DNA of 64,000 bases from Janthinobacterium sp. 61. Lineage in GTDB: Bacteria; Pseudomonadota; Gammaproteobacteria; Burkholderiales; Burkholderiaceae_D. Shown here one piece after another: positions 42,501-50,997 of the stretch. The first letter of the stretch is position 1. Each line of letters starts with the position of its first letter. The notes under the pieces are model-generated. The model was not told where the DNA came from. It saw only the letters and a program-made list of their open reading frames with translations, and searched no databases. The position numbers were made by a program, and so were the translations under genes. The stretch spans positions 4,960,001-5,024,000 of the forward strand of contig NZ_PJMQ01000001.1 of the NCBI RefSeq assembly GCF_002846335.1, read 5' to 3'.

Positions 42501-42723
42501 CGGCCATGGCCGTCTCGATGGGGAAGGTGACCCTCTGCTCGGTTTCCAGCGGCGAATAGCCCGCGGACTGGGTATTGATTTGCACCTGCACATTGGTGAT
42601 ATCGGGCACGGCGTCGATGGGCAGCTTTTGATAGCTGTAGATGCCCAGGCCGGCCATGGCGGCCACAGCCAGCATCACCAGCCAGCGCTGGTCGATGGCG
42701 AAGCGGATCAAGCGTTCAAACAT
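39544..42723 (-). CDS. czcA: CzcA-type heavy-metal RND efflux pump
   Basis: Inner-membrane proton-driven exporter of divalent metals, 1059 residues. A first membrane helix precedes VPDITNVQVQINTQSAGYSP. The central transmembrane motif DFGIIIDGAVVIVEN is the HME signature of the Zn/Co/Cd/Ni subclass, rather than the Cu/Ag CusA form. Multiple membrane helices lie at ~340-540 and ~870-1040. It is the last gene of czcICBA, 25 nt after czcB. The final residues (about EVGRISVAEGHA) are encoded by the composite hairpin repeat, which suggests that the insertion replaced the original end. Metal specificity beyond the subclass is uncertain. Confidence 0.94.
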   Translation of the reverse strand: MFERLIRFAIDQRWLVMLAVAAMAGLGIYSYQKLPIDAVPDITNVQVQINTQSAGYSPLETEQRVTFPIETAMAGLPNLEQTRSLSRYGLSQVTVIFKDGTDIYFARQMINERLQEAKESLPAGITPKMGPVSTGLGEIYLWTVETQDGAKKPDGTPYTPTDLREIQDWIIKPQLRNVTGVTEINAIGGYAKQYQVAPYPEKLAAYGISLQDVVTALERNNSNVGAGYIERQGEQLLIRAPGQVASKSDIGNIVVANVQGVAIRIRDVADVVLGRELRTGAATENGREVVLGTVFMLIGQNSRAVSQAVDKKMVEINRSLPKGVHAVTVYDRTVLVDKAINTVKKNLLEGAVLVIAILFLFLGNIRAALITAMVIPLAMMFTFTGMVQYHVSANLMSLGALDFGIIIDGAVVIVENCVRRLAHAQQKLGRPLTLQERFHEVFAASQEARRPLLYGQLIIMVVYLPIFALTGVEGRMFTPMALTVVIALLGAMLLSITFIPAAVALFIGDKVAEKENAIMRAAKRWYAPLLGKVMRNTPVVLTGAAVAVLLSGLLATRMGSEFVPSLNEGDIAIQALRIPGTSLTQSLAMQQQLESKLMANHKEIARVFARTGTAEIASDPMPPNISDGYIMLKPRDQWPEPSKSREQLLAEIEATATSLPGNNYEFSQPIQLRFNELISGVRSDVAVKLFGDDMAVLDSTAAKIAGVLGKIPGATEVKVEQTTGLPMLTVQIDREQTARYGLNIADVQSAIATAIGGQEAGTLFQGDRRFDIVVRLPDSLRSDLEQLKRLPIALPVGAAAEGRARFIPLGEVASLQVAPGPNQISREDGKRRIVVSANVRGRDIGSFVADATQQLQSQVAIPPGYWTSWGGQFEQLQSATKRLELVVPVALALVFVLLFAMFGNVKDGLLVFSGIPFALTGGIVALWLRDIPMSISAAVGFIALSGVAVLNGLVMIAYIRQLREQGMPLQEAIRAGAITRLRPVLMTALVASLGFVPMAIATGTGAEVQRPLATVVIGGILSSTALTLLVLPLLYRLAYRRQEEEEEEVGRISVAEGHA

Positions 42724-42748
42724 GATGGTTTCCTTAGCTTTGACGTGA

Positions 42749-43951
42749 TCAATGTTCGTGGCCGGCGGAATCTTTGCCCAGCTCGGACTTCAGCACAAAG
42801 CTGCCTTGCGCCGCGTACGGCGTGCCGGCGGCCAGGCCCTGCTTGATATGCGTCAAGGTGCCATCGCTACGCCCCAGCACCACGGGCGTGGCCTGGTAAC
42901 CCTCCTTGACTTGCACGAAGACGACGGGCTTGTCTTCCACCGTCTGAATGGCCGTGCTGAGCACGGTGACGGGCGCGTCCGCTTCGCCGGACACCACTTC
43001 CACCGTGACGAACAGGCCCGGGCGCCAGGCCATGTTGGGGTTTTGCAAGCTGATACGTGCCTTGGCCGTGCGCGTCTGCTCGCCCAGCAGAGCGCCCACG
43101 TAGGTGATCGTGCCTTGCGCGCTGGCATCAAAAGCGCTGGCTTTTACTTCCGCCTTGCCTCCCATGCGCACGGTGGCGAGGTCTTTCGCTGGCACGGCGA
43201 TTTCCGCCCACACGGTCGAGAGGTCGGAAATGACGAAGATGTTCGCGTCTTCCTTGACGGCTTCGCCCAGGGTGATATGTTTTTCCAGCACCATGCCATC
43301 GAACGGCGCGCGGATGTCGTAGCGGTTCAGCGGCCCTTTGCCGGAAGCACCGGCGCCCAGCGCGCTGAGCTTTTGCTGCGAATTATGAACGGCGATTTCC
43401 GCCTCGCGCCACGTTTGCTGCGCCTGCAGATAATCTTGCTCCGCAGAAATTTTCTCGCGCCACAGTTTTTCTTCGCGTTCATACGTGGAGCGGGCCAGGG
43501 ATAAACGCCGCTGCGCCGACAGCAATGCGCTGCGCTGTTCCGACAGTTCCGTGCTGGCGATGACGGCCAGGATCTGCCCCTTTTTCACCAGCTGGCCCAG
43601 GTCAGCCTGTACGGCTTCCACCACGCCTGCCAGGCGCGGCACGACGTGGGCCGTGCGGTCTTCATTGAAACGGATTTCGCCGGGCAGGGCGATTGTCGTC
43701 TTGATGCGCCCTGGCGCGGCCGTGGCGATGACGACGCCGGCCGCGCGGCTTTGCGCAGCCGTCAATTCCAGCCTGCCTTCCACTTCCTCGTGGCCATGTT
43801 CGTCTTTCTTTTCCGCATGTGCTTCCGCCTTGACGGCAGGCGGCGGCGTCTTGGATGTGCCCGTGCCGAGGATGAGAATGGCCAGGACGATGCCGGCGGC
43901 CGCGATGGAAGCGATGGCAATCGCCTGCTTTTTGTTCAGTGTGATATTCAT
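42749..43951 (-). CDS. czcB: CzcB-type periplasmic adaptor of the metal efflux pump
   Basis: Membrane-fusion protein of 400 residues linking the RND pump to its outer-membrane channel. It has an N-terminal membrane anchor (AIAIASIAAAGIVLAILIL). A His/Glu-rich segment (AHAEKKDEHGHEEVEG) and a C-terminal SAGHEH resemble metal-binding ends of CzcB. A long hairpin (SAQRRLSLARSTYEREEKLW) sits between lipoyl halves (VVEAVQADLGQLVKKGQILA; IRAPFDGMVLEKHITLGEAV), followed by beta-barrel and membrane-proximal domains. It is 12 nt downstream of czcC. Confidence 0.93.
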   Translation of the reverse strand: MNITLNKKQAIAIASIAAAGIVLAILILGTGTSKTPPPAVKAEAHAEKKDEHGHEEVEGRLELTAAQSRAAGVVIATAAPGRIKTTIALPGEIRFNEDRTAHVVPRLAGVVEAVQADLGQLVKKGQILAVIASTELSEQRSALLSAQRRLSLARSTYEREEKLWREKISAEQDYLQAQQTWREAEIAVHNSQQKLSALGAGASGKGPLNRYDIRAPFDGMVLEKHITLGEAVKEDANIFVISDLSTVWAEIAVPAKDLATVRMGGKAEVKASAFDASAQGTITYVGALLGEQTRTAKARISLQNPNMAWRPGLFVTVEVVSGEADAPVTVLSTAIQTVEDKPVVFVQVKEGYQATPVVLGRSDGTLTHIKQGLAAGTPYAAQGSFVLKSELGKDSAGHEH

Positions 43952-43963
43952 GGATGGTGTTCC

Positions 43964-45202
43964 TTACAGGGAGGCGGGGGCGCCCAGCAGGCGCTCGATC
44001 TCGGCAGCGGCGTGCTGCGCTTCGGTCAGCGCGCGCAGGTATTGGTTTTTGGCTTGCAGCAAGGTGCGCTGGGCATCGAGCACGTCGAGGAAGGCGAACT
44101 TGCCGAACTCAAAACCCTTGCTGGCCGCGTCGTAGGCGCTTTGTGCGCCAGGCAAAATGTCCTGGCGCAAGCTTTCCACGTCAAGCCGGGCCGTGGCCAG
44201 CCGTTCGCTGGCGGCGGCTACATTGGTCTGCACGGCGATGCGGGCGGCGGCCAGCTCGTCGCTGGCCTTGTCGCTGCGGCGCAGGGCGTCGAGCCTGTTG
44301 CCGGCATTGCGGTCGAACAGGGGCAGCGGCAAGGCCAGGCCGATGATGGCCTGGTTGCGGCCCAGCTCTTCCGAGCGCTTCATGCCGATGCTGACCGTGA
44401 CGTCGGGCGTGGCGCGCCGCTGTTCCACGTCCAGCATGGCTTGCCGCTGGGCCAGCGCGCTGTGCGCCTGGCGCACGGCCGGGGCCTGGTCCAGGCGTGC
44501 CGCCAGTTCGCTGGCGGATGGCAGCTCCGGCAAGGTTTCCAGGCGTCCTTCCGCGACGCTGAAGCGCGGCGTGGCATTGCCCCACAGGGCGGCCAGGCGC
44601 TTGCGGGCGCTGGCCAGGGTACTGCGGGCCAGGTTCAGCTCCAGCCGCACGCTCGCTTCGGCAACCTTGGCACGCGTTTCTTCGACAGGGGACGCCTTGC
44701 CGGCCGTGACCCGGCGCGCCGTGATGTCGCTGGCGCGCGCGGCCAGCGCCTGCGCGCTGTCGGCCAGGCGCAAGCCTTCCTGGGCGGCCAGCACGTCGAC
44801 AAAGGCGGTGGTCACGGCGGCGCGCGTGTCGGCTTGCTGCAGGAACAGGCCGGCTTGCGCCAGGTCTTCGCCGCGCTGGGCGACGACCGTGCGGGCACCG
44901 CGCTTGCCGCCCAGTTCTATGAGCTGGTTGAGCTGCACGGTGGTGCTGCGCGTGGCGCGCCGCGTGTCTTCCAGCACGGTTTGCAGTTCCGGATTGGGCA
45001 GGGAGCGCGCCTGTTGCAGGGCGCCCCCTTGTGCCGCCAGTTCATGGCGGGCGGCCGACAGGGTGGCGTTGCCGCCTTCGGCGAGCAGCAGCGCGGCGGG
45101 CAAGGTCAGGGGGCCGGCGGGCTCCGCAGGTGTTTGCGCATGGGCAAGATTGCCGGCCAGCAGGCCGGCGGAGAGCAATAACAGATGAATGGATCGGTAC
45201 AT
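43964..45202 (-). CDS. czcC: CzcC-type outer membrane channel (TolC family)
   Basis: 412 residues from the ATG at 45202, with GGAGAATTCG directly upstream; the in-frame ATG at 45220 adds six residues only. A signal peptide (SIHLLLLSAGLLAGNLAHAQ) is followed by two TolC-type helical repeats (LTLPAALLLAEGGNATLSAAR; LPNPELQTVLED; DVTVSIGMKRSEELGRNQAI; ALPLPLFDRNAGN). It forms the exit duct for the CzcA/CzcB pump. No lipobox cysteine is visible. Confidence 0.92.
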   Translation of the reverse strand: MYRSIHLLLLSAGLLAGNLAHAQTPAEPAGPLTLPAALLLAEGGNATLSAARHELAAQGGALQQARSLPNPELQTVLEDTRRATRSTTVQLNQLIELGGKRGARTVVAQRGEDLAQAGLFLQQADTRAAVTTAFVDVLAAQEGLRLADSAQALAARASDITARRVTAGKASPVEETRAKVAEASVRLELNLARSTLASARKRLAALWGNATPRFSVAEGRLETLPELPSASELAARLDQAPAVRQAHSALAQRQAMLDVEQRRATPDVTVSIGMKRSEELGRNQAIIGLALPLPLFDRNAGNRLDALRRSDKASDELAAARIAVQTNVAAASERLATARLDVESLRQDILPGAQSAYDAASKGFEFGKFAFLDVLDAQRTLLQAKNQYLRALTEAQHAAAEIERLLGAPASL

Positions 45203-45308
45203 CGAATTCTCCAAAAGCATGGAAAAGAATTCGACGGGACGCGCAGGCTGGCGCCCAGGTCAATCAGGCGCGTGTATTGCGATCAGTGGAATGAAATGTC
45301 CCGTCGGC

Positions 45309-45671
45309 CTAAATGGCCGACGACCAGTCAGGGCGCTTGGGAGCGTCCGGGATGTGAGAAGCGTAAAAGAAGGGGGAAGTGTCCGCGTTGACGGAGGCCA
45401 TGTCGCCGACCGGCAGGCTGGAGCCGGCCGGTAGCCACGCATGGCCAATGCCATGGCAGACGTTGCAATCGCTGTGCGGCTGGCCTTTTTTCTGCTGGTC
45501 AGCTTTGTCAGCCACGGGTTTCTTGTCAGCATCCGCCTTGTGCTGGTGGCTGTGGTGGCCCAGGTGCTGCGCCGCCTTGCCTTCTTCGTGCAGGCAATAC
45601 GCGCTCGCCGCAGCCCAGGACATCTGGAGCGGAAGCACGAACAGCAGCAAAATGAGGAAGAATCGTCGCAT
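45309..45671 (-). CDS. czcI: CzcI-like metal-resistance periplasmic protein
   Basis: 120 residues with a signal peptide (RRFFLILLLFVLPLQMSWAA). A His-rich part (HLGHHSHQHKADADKK) and DCNVCHGIGHAWLP follow; the ending PDAPKRPDW resembles CzcI of Cupriavidus, the first gene of czcICBA and a proposed regulator of its expression. Gene order is identical here. TACAAT occurs on its strand at 45687-45682, very near the ATG, but with no convincing -35. No czcRS-type two-component genes lie nearby. Confidence 0.88.
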   Translation of the reverse strand: MRRFFLILLLFVLPLQMSWAAASAYCLHEEGKAAQHLGHHSHQHKADADKKPVADKADQQKKGQPHSDCNVCHGIGHAWLPAGSSLPVGDMASVNADTSPFFYASHIPDAPKRPDWSSAI

Positions 45672-45713
45672 GGTGAAGGCTATTGTACAGAAAGGCGGGC
45701 GACCGTGCCCAGC

Positions 45714-47261
45714 TTAGCGCGGCTGGGCGCGCCACGCCTTCAGCTGCCCGGCGATGGCCTTGCCCTGGAACATTTGCGGCTCGGAATGCTCTTCCGCTTC
45801 CATGCCGCCTTCGCGGAAGTCGGCCGCCTCGCGCGCCTGCACCAGCACCCTGGCCTGGTCGAACGCTTCGGCAAAGCCAGCACTCTTTGGCAGCGCTTCC
45901 TTGAAATACGCTTCGCTGAAATACGTGAAATCGCTCTGGTCGTCGCACCCGAACGAGGTGCGGTCGCTGCGCGCGGCCGTGATGACCAGCGTCTGATCAT
46001 CCTTCAGCGCATCGATGAAACCGCCCGCGTAGCAGGCCGAGATCACGATGACCTTCCAGCGGATGCCGCTGTGCTTGAGCATGGTGGCAAGCTCCTGCGC
46101 GGGCAGGCTGTGCAAGTCCATGCCGTTCTGCGCCAGCGCCAGTTCGTGCTCGGGCGAGCCGTGGCTGGTGAGGAACAGGAACAGAATGTCGTTCCGCTTG
46201 TCCATCTTCGCGCCCAGCGCATCGAGGCTGGCGGCTATGCTGGTGCGCGTGGCCATCGGCTGCTGCGCCACCGTGTTGCGGCTATTGACCAGCATCAGGG
46301 AGCGGCCTACGGTGCCGTAATCGCGGTCGAACTGGCGCTGCACGAAGGCCGTTTCGCGGTGAAACACTTCCTGCGCGCCATCGCCCGCCACGCCCAGCAA
46401 ATACAGATTGATTTTCTTCGCCGCATCGCGCGGCGCGATGCGCGCCAGGGCACCGTCGAGCAGGGTGCGCTGGTTATACAGGGCCAGTTCGATATTGTCG
46501 CGCGTGAGCTTATCCAAGGCCGGGTCGTCCAGCTGGCCTTCGGTCCAGTTGCCGCTGTCTTCGCGCCGGCCATCGGCCTGTGCGACGGCGTAGCGCAGCA
46601 CGCCCTTGCCGTCGAATTGGCCATTCTTGAAACTGCCCCGGTATTCATCGCCGTCGGCCGTGCGCAGCACGCCTTCGCCTTCGAATTTCCAGTCTTTCAG
46701 CTCGCCTTCGTAGTGGATGCCGTCGCTGGTGCTGACCTTGGCCTTGCCCTGCAGCTGGCCCTGTACGAAGTCGCCTTCGAAGACGGTGCCGTCCGTGTCG
46801 GTCAGCTTGCCTGCGCCGTGCGGGCGCCAGTGTTTGAAATGGCCTTCGAAGGTGGCGCCATCGGCACCCTGGAAGCGGCCTTGTCCTTCGAAGCTGCCCT
46901 TGACGAAGTCGCCCGCATAGATCTCGCCCTTGGGCGAGGTGTAGCGGCCGATGCCATCGAAGGCACCCTGGCGGAAGGCGCCCGTGTATTCGACGCCGGA
47001 CGCCTGGCGCAGCGTGCCCTGGCCGGAAAACACGCCGCGCGCGAAGCCCCCTTCGTAAAACGCACCGCTCGCGTACTCGAGCCGGCCCTGGCCGTGCATC
47101 TTGCCCGCGACGAGGGGGCCAAAATAGCGTCCGCCATCGGCCGTTTCCGCTGCCGGCGCCTTGGCTGGCGCGGCGCACAGCGGCGGCATGCCCAGCGCGG
47201 CAAAGGCCAGCAGGCCAGCGAGGGTATAGGGGCGAAGCGAGGCGCGTAGCGTGGCAGTCAT
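45714..47261 (-). CDS. Exported MORN-repeat protein with C13/caspase-like peptidase domain
   Basis: 515 residues. A signal peptide (LAGLLAFAALGMPPLCAAPA) is followed by about eight MORN repeats (~43-240) of the form YxGxFxxGxxxGxGxxxxxxG, for example YFGPLVAGKMHGQGRLEY and YRGSFKNGQFDGKGVLRY. From ~270 to 500 there is a caspase-fold domain: INLYLLGVAGDGAQEVF, FLTSHGSPEHEL (catalytic His) and VIVISACYAGGF (catalytic Cys). This is the dyad of peptidase family C13 (legumain/GPI8-like). Periplasmic or surface location is inferred. No adjacent partner suggests its substrate. It is in the same direction as and upstream of czcI, 42 nt away. Confidence 0.88.
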   Translation of the reverse strand: MTATLRASLRPYTLAGLLAFAALGMPPLCAAPAKAPAAETADGGRYFGPLVAGKMHGQGRLEYASGAFYEGGFARGVFSGQGTLRQASGVEYTGAFRQGAFDGIGRYTSPKGEIYAGDFVKGSFEGQGRFQGADGATFEGHFKHWRPHGAGKLTDTDGTVFEGDFVQGQLQGKAKVSTSDGIHYEGELKDWKFEGEGVLRTADGDEYRGSFKNGQFDGKGVLRYAVAQADGRREDSGNWTEGQLDDPALDKLTRDNIELALYNQRTLLDGALARIAPRDAAKKINLYLLGVAGDGAQEVFHRETAFVQRQFDRDYGTVGRSLMLVNSRNTVAQQPMATRTSIAASLDALGAKMDKRNDILFLFLTSHGSPEHELALAQNGMDLHSLPAQELATMLKHSGIRWKVIVISACYAGGFIDALKDDQTLVITAARSDRTSFGCDDQSDFTYFSEAYFKEALPKSAGFAEAFDQARVLVQAREAADFREGGMEAEEHSEPQMFQGKAIAGQLKAWRAQPR

Positions 47262-47447
47262 GAGGACGGTCTGGTCTGTAGGAAGGGGCCTAGTCTGCCA
47301 CTGTATCGCCAGCGTGGCAAATGCCGGCGTTGCGTGTGTTGCTCTGCCTTAAGGCAAGATTGTGCGTTTTATGCCGTGCCAAGGCTGGGCTGAACTGATA
47401 ATATTGATTTTCAGAACATTATATGTACACAAGGCACACAGTTACCC

Positions 47448-49394
47448 ATGGAAAGCCGTCTTAGCCGCCTGGAAGCCGTCCAGACCGTGTTGCTGGAAAT
47501 CGGGCAGCGCTCGAGCACCTGCAGCGATATCAGCGAATTCCTGCAGGCGGTGCATGCGGCGCTGGGGCGCATCATGTATGCGGCCAATTTTTATGTGGCC
47601 CTGAGCGACCGTGACGACGGCCTGGTGCGCTTTCCCTATTTTGTCGATGAATTCGATGCGGCGCCCGACCCGGACGTGGGCGTGCGCCTGGCCAGCGCCG
47701 CGCAATCGCCCACGGCGTGGGTCATCGTCAACCGCAAGCAACTGGTGATGACGGCCGACGACGACGCCATGCGCGCCATCGGTGGCGGCGCCTGGGGCGG
47801 CGGCACGGCGGCCGAGCACTGGATCGGCTGTCCGCTGCTGGACCAGCAGCACCAGGTACTGGGTGCCATCGTCATCCAGAGCTATGACGCGCAGCACCGC
47901 TTCAGCCTGGAAGACCAGGCCCTGTTCGCGCTGATCGCCACGCACGTGTCGAGCGCCCTGCAAGGCATGCAAAGCATGGACCGGCTGGAAAAGGCGGTGC
48001 AGGAGCGCACGGCCCTGCTGGCGCACGAGGTGGCCGAGCGGCGCCGCGCGGAAAACCTGCAGCATGCGCTATATGAAATCGCCAACTTGTCGGCGCAGGC
48101 GTCCGATGCGACGACCCTGTATGCGCGGCTGCACGCCATCATCAGCGAGCTGGTGACGGCGAAGAACTTCCTCATCGCCCTGTACCATCCGGACAACAAG
48201 GACATCACGATCCCGTATTTTGTCGATGAAAAGGATGCGCAGGCGCCCGTGAAGCGCTTTCATTACGGCATCGGCATGAGTTCGTACGTGCTGGCGCGCC
48301 GCCAGGCCTGCCTGCTCGATGCGGACAGCTATGCGGCGCTGGTGGACAGTGGCGAGATGGACGAGCCGCTGGGCAATGTGGGCATCGCCAGCTGGATGGG
48401 TGCGCCCATGCTGCTGGGCGAGCGGAAATATGGCGTGATCATCGTGCAAAGCTACGATACTTCCGTCGTGTATGGGCAGGCGGAACTGGACGTGCTGGCC
48501 TTCATGGCCAGCCATGTGGCCGTGGCGATGGCCCGCATCCAGGCCGACAGCGCCATGCGCCAGGCCAAGGAAGCGCTGGAAGAGCAGAACGCGGCCCTGA
48601 ACAGCGCCCTGAGCGCCTTGCAGGAGGCGCAGTCGGAACTGGTACGCCAGGAAAAGCTCGCCTCGCTGGGCCGCCTGGTGGCGGGCGTGGCGCATGAAAT
48701 CAATACGCCGCTGGGCATTTGCGTCACGGCCACCAGTCACCTGGTGCAGGAATTGAAGCTGACGCGCGAAGACCTGGACGGCGGCCAACTCGATGAAGAC
48801 GGTTTGCGGCAGTTTTTCGACATCATCGACCAGACCCTGCGCATCATGACGACGAATACGCAGCGTGCCGCGGCGCTGGTGCGCAGCTTCAAGCAGGTGG
48901 CCGTGGACCAGTCGTCGGACGAGTTGCGCAGCTTTAATTTGCGCAAATATCTCGATGAAATCCTGCTCTCTCTGCAGCCCAAGCTGAAGGGCAAGCCGAT
49001 CAAAGTAGACATCGATTGCGCGCCCGAGGTGCAGCTGCGCAGCTATCCGGGCGCCGTCTCGCAGATCGTCACGAACATGGTGGTCAATTCACTGGTGCAC
49101 GGCTTTGTCGAAGGCGAGCCGGGCAAGATCAGGATCAGCGTGCGGACGGCCGGCGAGATGCTGGAACTCGACTACAGCGATGACGGCATGGGCATGGATA
49201 ACGCCACCCTGGGCCAGCTGTTTGATCCCTTCTTCACGACGAAGCGGGGCTCGGGCGGCAGCGGCCTCGGTGCGCATATCCTGTACAACCTGGTGACGGG
49301 GCCGCTGGGCGGCACGGTGAAGGTGGTCAGCGCGCCGGGCATGGGATTGCATTACAAGATCCGTTTCCCGCTGGAGCCACGTAGCTCGGATTAG
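47448..49394 (+). CDS. Soluble GAF-GAF sensor histidine kinase
   Basis: 648 residues, no membrane segment. Two GAF domains (~15-185: TCSDISEFLQAVHAALG, FSLEDQALFALIATHVSSAL; ~205-365: ARLHAIISELVTAKNFLIAL, YGQAELDVLAFMASHVAVAM) are followed by a coiled coil (LEEQNAALNSALSALQEAQSE). The phospho-acceptor is His416 in VAGVAHEINTPLG. The ATPase domain has QIVTNMVVNSLVHGF, DDGMGM and GSGGSGLGAHILYNLV. The last residues (RSSD) and the stop lie inside a composite hairpin repeat. It converges with a REC-HD-GYP gene, a plausible partner. The signal is unknown. Confidence 0.9.
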   Translation: MESRLSRLEAVQTVLLEIGQRSSTCSDISEFLQAVHAALGRIMYAANFYVALSDRDDGLVRFPYFVDEFDAAPDPDVGVRLASAAQSPTAWVIVNRKQLVMTADDDAMRAIGGGAWGGGTAAEHWIGCPLLDQQHQVLGAIVIQSYDAQHRFSLEDQALFALIATHVSSALQGMQSMDRLEKAVQERTALLAHEVAERRRAENLQHALYEIANLSAQASDATTLYARLHAIISELVTAKNFLIALYHPDNKDITIPYFVDEKDAQAPVKRFHYGIGMSSYVLARRQACLLDADSYAALVDSGEMDEPLGNVGIASWMGAPMLLGERKYGVIIVQSYDTSVVYGQAELDVLAFMASHVAVAMARIQADSAMRQAKEALEEQNAALNSALSALQEAQSELVRQEKLASLGRLVAGVAHEINTPLGICVTATSHLVQELKLTREDLDGGQLDEDGLRQFFDIIDQTLRIMTTNTQRAAALVRSFKQVAVDQSSDELRSFNLRKYLDEILLSLQPKLKGKPIKVDIDCAPEVQLRSYPGAVSQIVTNMVVNSLVHGFVEGEPGKIRISVRTAGEMLELDYSDDGMGMDNATLGQLFDPFFTTKRGSGGSGLGAHILYNLVTGPLGGTVKVVSAPGMGLHYKIRFPLEPRSSD

Positions 49395-49481
49395 CGGCAA
49401 GGCCGCGTAATCCGACGCTACCAGCGGCGTCAACGATGTTGTCGGATTACGCGCGGCGTTGCCGCGCTAATCCGACCTACG
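49381..49481. repeat. Composite hairpin repeat, copy 3
   Basis: Unit one GTAGCTCGGATTAGCGG...CGTAATCCGAC (49381-49416), a diverged spacer, and unit two GTCGGATTACGCG...CTAATCCGACCTACG (49441-49481). It overlaps the 3' end of the histidine kinase gene by 14 nt and ends 4 nt before the convergent HD-GYP stop. Confidence 0.9.
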
Positions 49482-49485
49482 CCTT

Positions 49486-50997
49486 TTAATCAGGGAAACG
49501 CTGATTCAACGCAAGCGCTTCGTCGAGATTGGCAATCAGCAACTCCACATACTGCGGGTCGAGGTGGCTGCCGCTCACTTCGCGCAGGTAGCTGACCACG
49601 CGCTCCAGGGGCCAGGCGTCCTTGTAGCAGCGCTTGTGCATGAGGGCGTCGAAGACATCGGCGACGGCGGCGATGCGCGCGTATTTGTGGATGTTTTCGC
49701 CGACCAGGCCTTGCGGATAGCCGCTGCCGTCGTACTTTTCATGGTGCTGGTGGGCGATCACGGCCGCTGCTTTGAGCAGCGGGCGCTGCGAGCCGTCGAG
49801 GATGGACATGCCCACCGTCGGATGCTGCTTCATGATTTCCCATTCGGCCGCGTCGAGCTTGCCCGGTTTGAGCAGCACGGCGTCAGGCGTGGAAATCTTG
49901 CCGATATCATGCATGGGCGCCGCGTGGCGCAGCACCATGGTTTCCTCTTCCGACATGCCGGACGCCTGCGCCAGCAGCTGGCACACTTCGGCCATGCGGC
50001 GCACGTGGTTGCCGCCTTCGTGCGAGCGTGATTCGACCACGTCGCCCAGGCGCAGGATCAGTTCGGCCTGGGTATCGGTGATTTCCTGCGTCAGCAGGAT
50101 GTTGTCGAAGGCGATCGCCACGCCGGAGCAGAATACTTCCAGCAATTGCGCATCGAGGTCGGAAATCTCTTCCACGCCTTTGAGTACCAGCAAGGATGCC
50201 TTGCCGCTGCTGTTCGGAAAATAGCCGACATAGGTGTCGCCGTGCAGGCGCGAGATTTTATTGCTCTTGGCATGGTCCAGCTGCGACAGCAGGGACGGGC
50301 TGAGGATGCCGCCATCGGCTTCATGGTCGCCGATCTGCGCAAGGATTTCATAATCCTGTTCGCCCGTGATGGCGCTGGCGCCGCGCAGGCGCAGCAGCAT
50401 GCTCGTTTCCAGGCGCAGCAGGGCGACGACTTGCTGCAGCAGGCCGCTGGCGAAGTCGCGCAGGTTGCGCTGCTTGAAGATATGCGCCGACGCCGCGATG
50501 ACTCTTTCCAGGCCTTCGCGATAGTGCAGCTGGGCCAGGCGCGCCTCTTCCACCTTCATGATGTCGCGGTAGGCGCGCAGGGCGGCAAAGGTGGTGGTGA
50601 ACAGCTTGGTGCGGTCCAGTTCCGTCTTTTCCTTATAGTCGTTGATGTCGTAATTGACGATCACCCGTTCTTCCGGCGCCTGTCCCGGCTGTCCCGTGCG
50701 CAGCACGATGCGCGTAAACTGGTTGCCCAGGTCTTCGCGCATCCAGCGCGCCACCTCCAGGCCGCTGTCTTCGCGTTCCATCACCACGTCGAGGAAGACT
50801 AGCGCGATGCCTTCTTCGCGCGCCAGCACCTGCTTGGCTTCGGCGCCGCTATACGCATGCACGAAGCTCAGGGCGCGGCCTTCGAGGCGGAAACGGCTCA
50901 GTGTCAGTTTGGTGATGTCGTGGATGTCGGGTTCATCATCGACGAGCAAGACTTTCCAGGGGAGTAACTTGGGTGAGGCTGAAGACAAAAATGACAT
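49486..50997 (-). CDS. Response regulator with DUF3369-like linker and HD-GYP c-di-GMP phosphodiesterase
   Basis: 503 residues from the ATG at 50997; the longer frame begins at a TTG with no ribosome site. The receiver domain has VLLVDDEPDIHD, phospho-acceptor Asp in ALVFLDVVMERED, RTGQPG and NDYKEKTEL with the conserved Lys. A GAF-like DUF3369 linker (~180-310) follows. The HD-GYP domain has RSHEGGNHVRRM, HDIGKI, HQHHEKYDGSGYPQG and VADVFDALMHKR, so the metal ligands and GYP are complete and the enzyme should hydrolyse c-di-GMP. It opposes the diguanylate cyclase encoded 11 kb away in sense, and it may be driven by the convergent kinase. Confidence 0.92.
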   Translation of the reverse strand: MSFLSSASPKLLPWKVLLVDDEPDIHDITKLTLSRFRLEGRALSFVHAYSGAEAKQVLAREEGIALVFLDVVMEREDSGLEVARWMREDLGNQFTRIVLRTGQPGQAPEERVIVNYDINDYKEKTELDRTKLFTTTFAALRAYRDIMKVEEARLAQLHYREGLERVIAASAHIFKQRNLRDFASGLLQQVVALLRLETSMLLRLRGASAITGEQDYEILAQIGDHEADGGILSPSLLSQLDHAKSNKISRLHGDTYVGYFPNSSGKASLLVLKGVEEISDLDAQLLEVFCSGVAIAFDNILLTQEITDTQAELILRLGDVVESRSHEGGNHVRRMAEVCQLLAQASGMSEEETMVLRHAAPMHDIGKISTPDAVLLKPGKLDAAEWEIMKQHPTVGMSILDGSQRPLLKAAAVIAHQHHEKYDGSGYPQGLVGENIHKYARIAAVADVFDALMHKRCYKDAWPLERVVSYLREVSGSHLDPQYVELLIANLDEALALNQRFPD

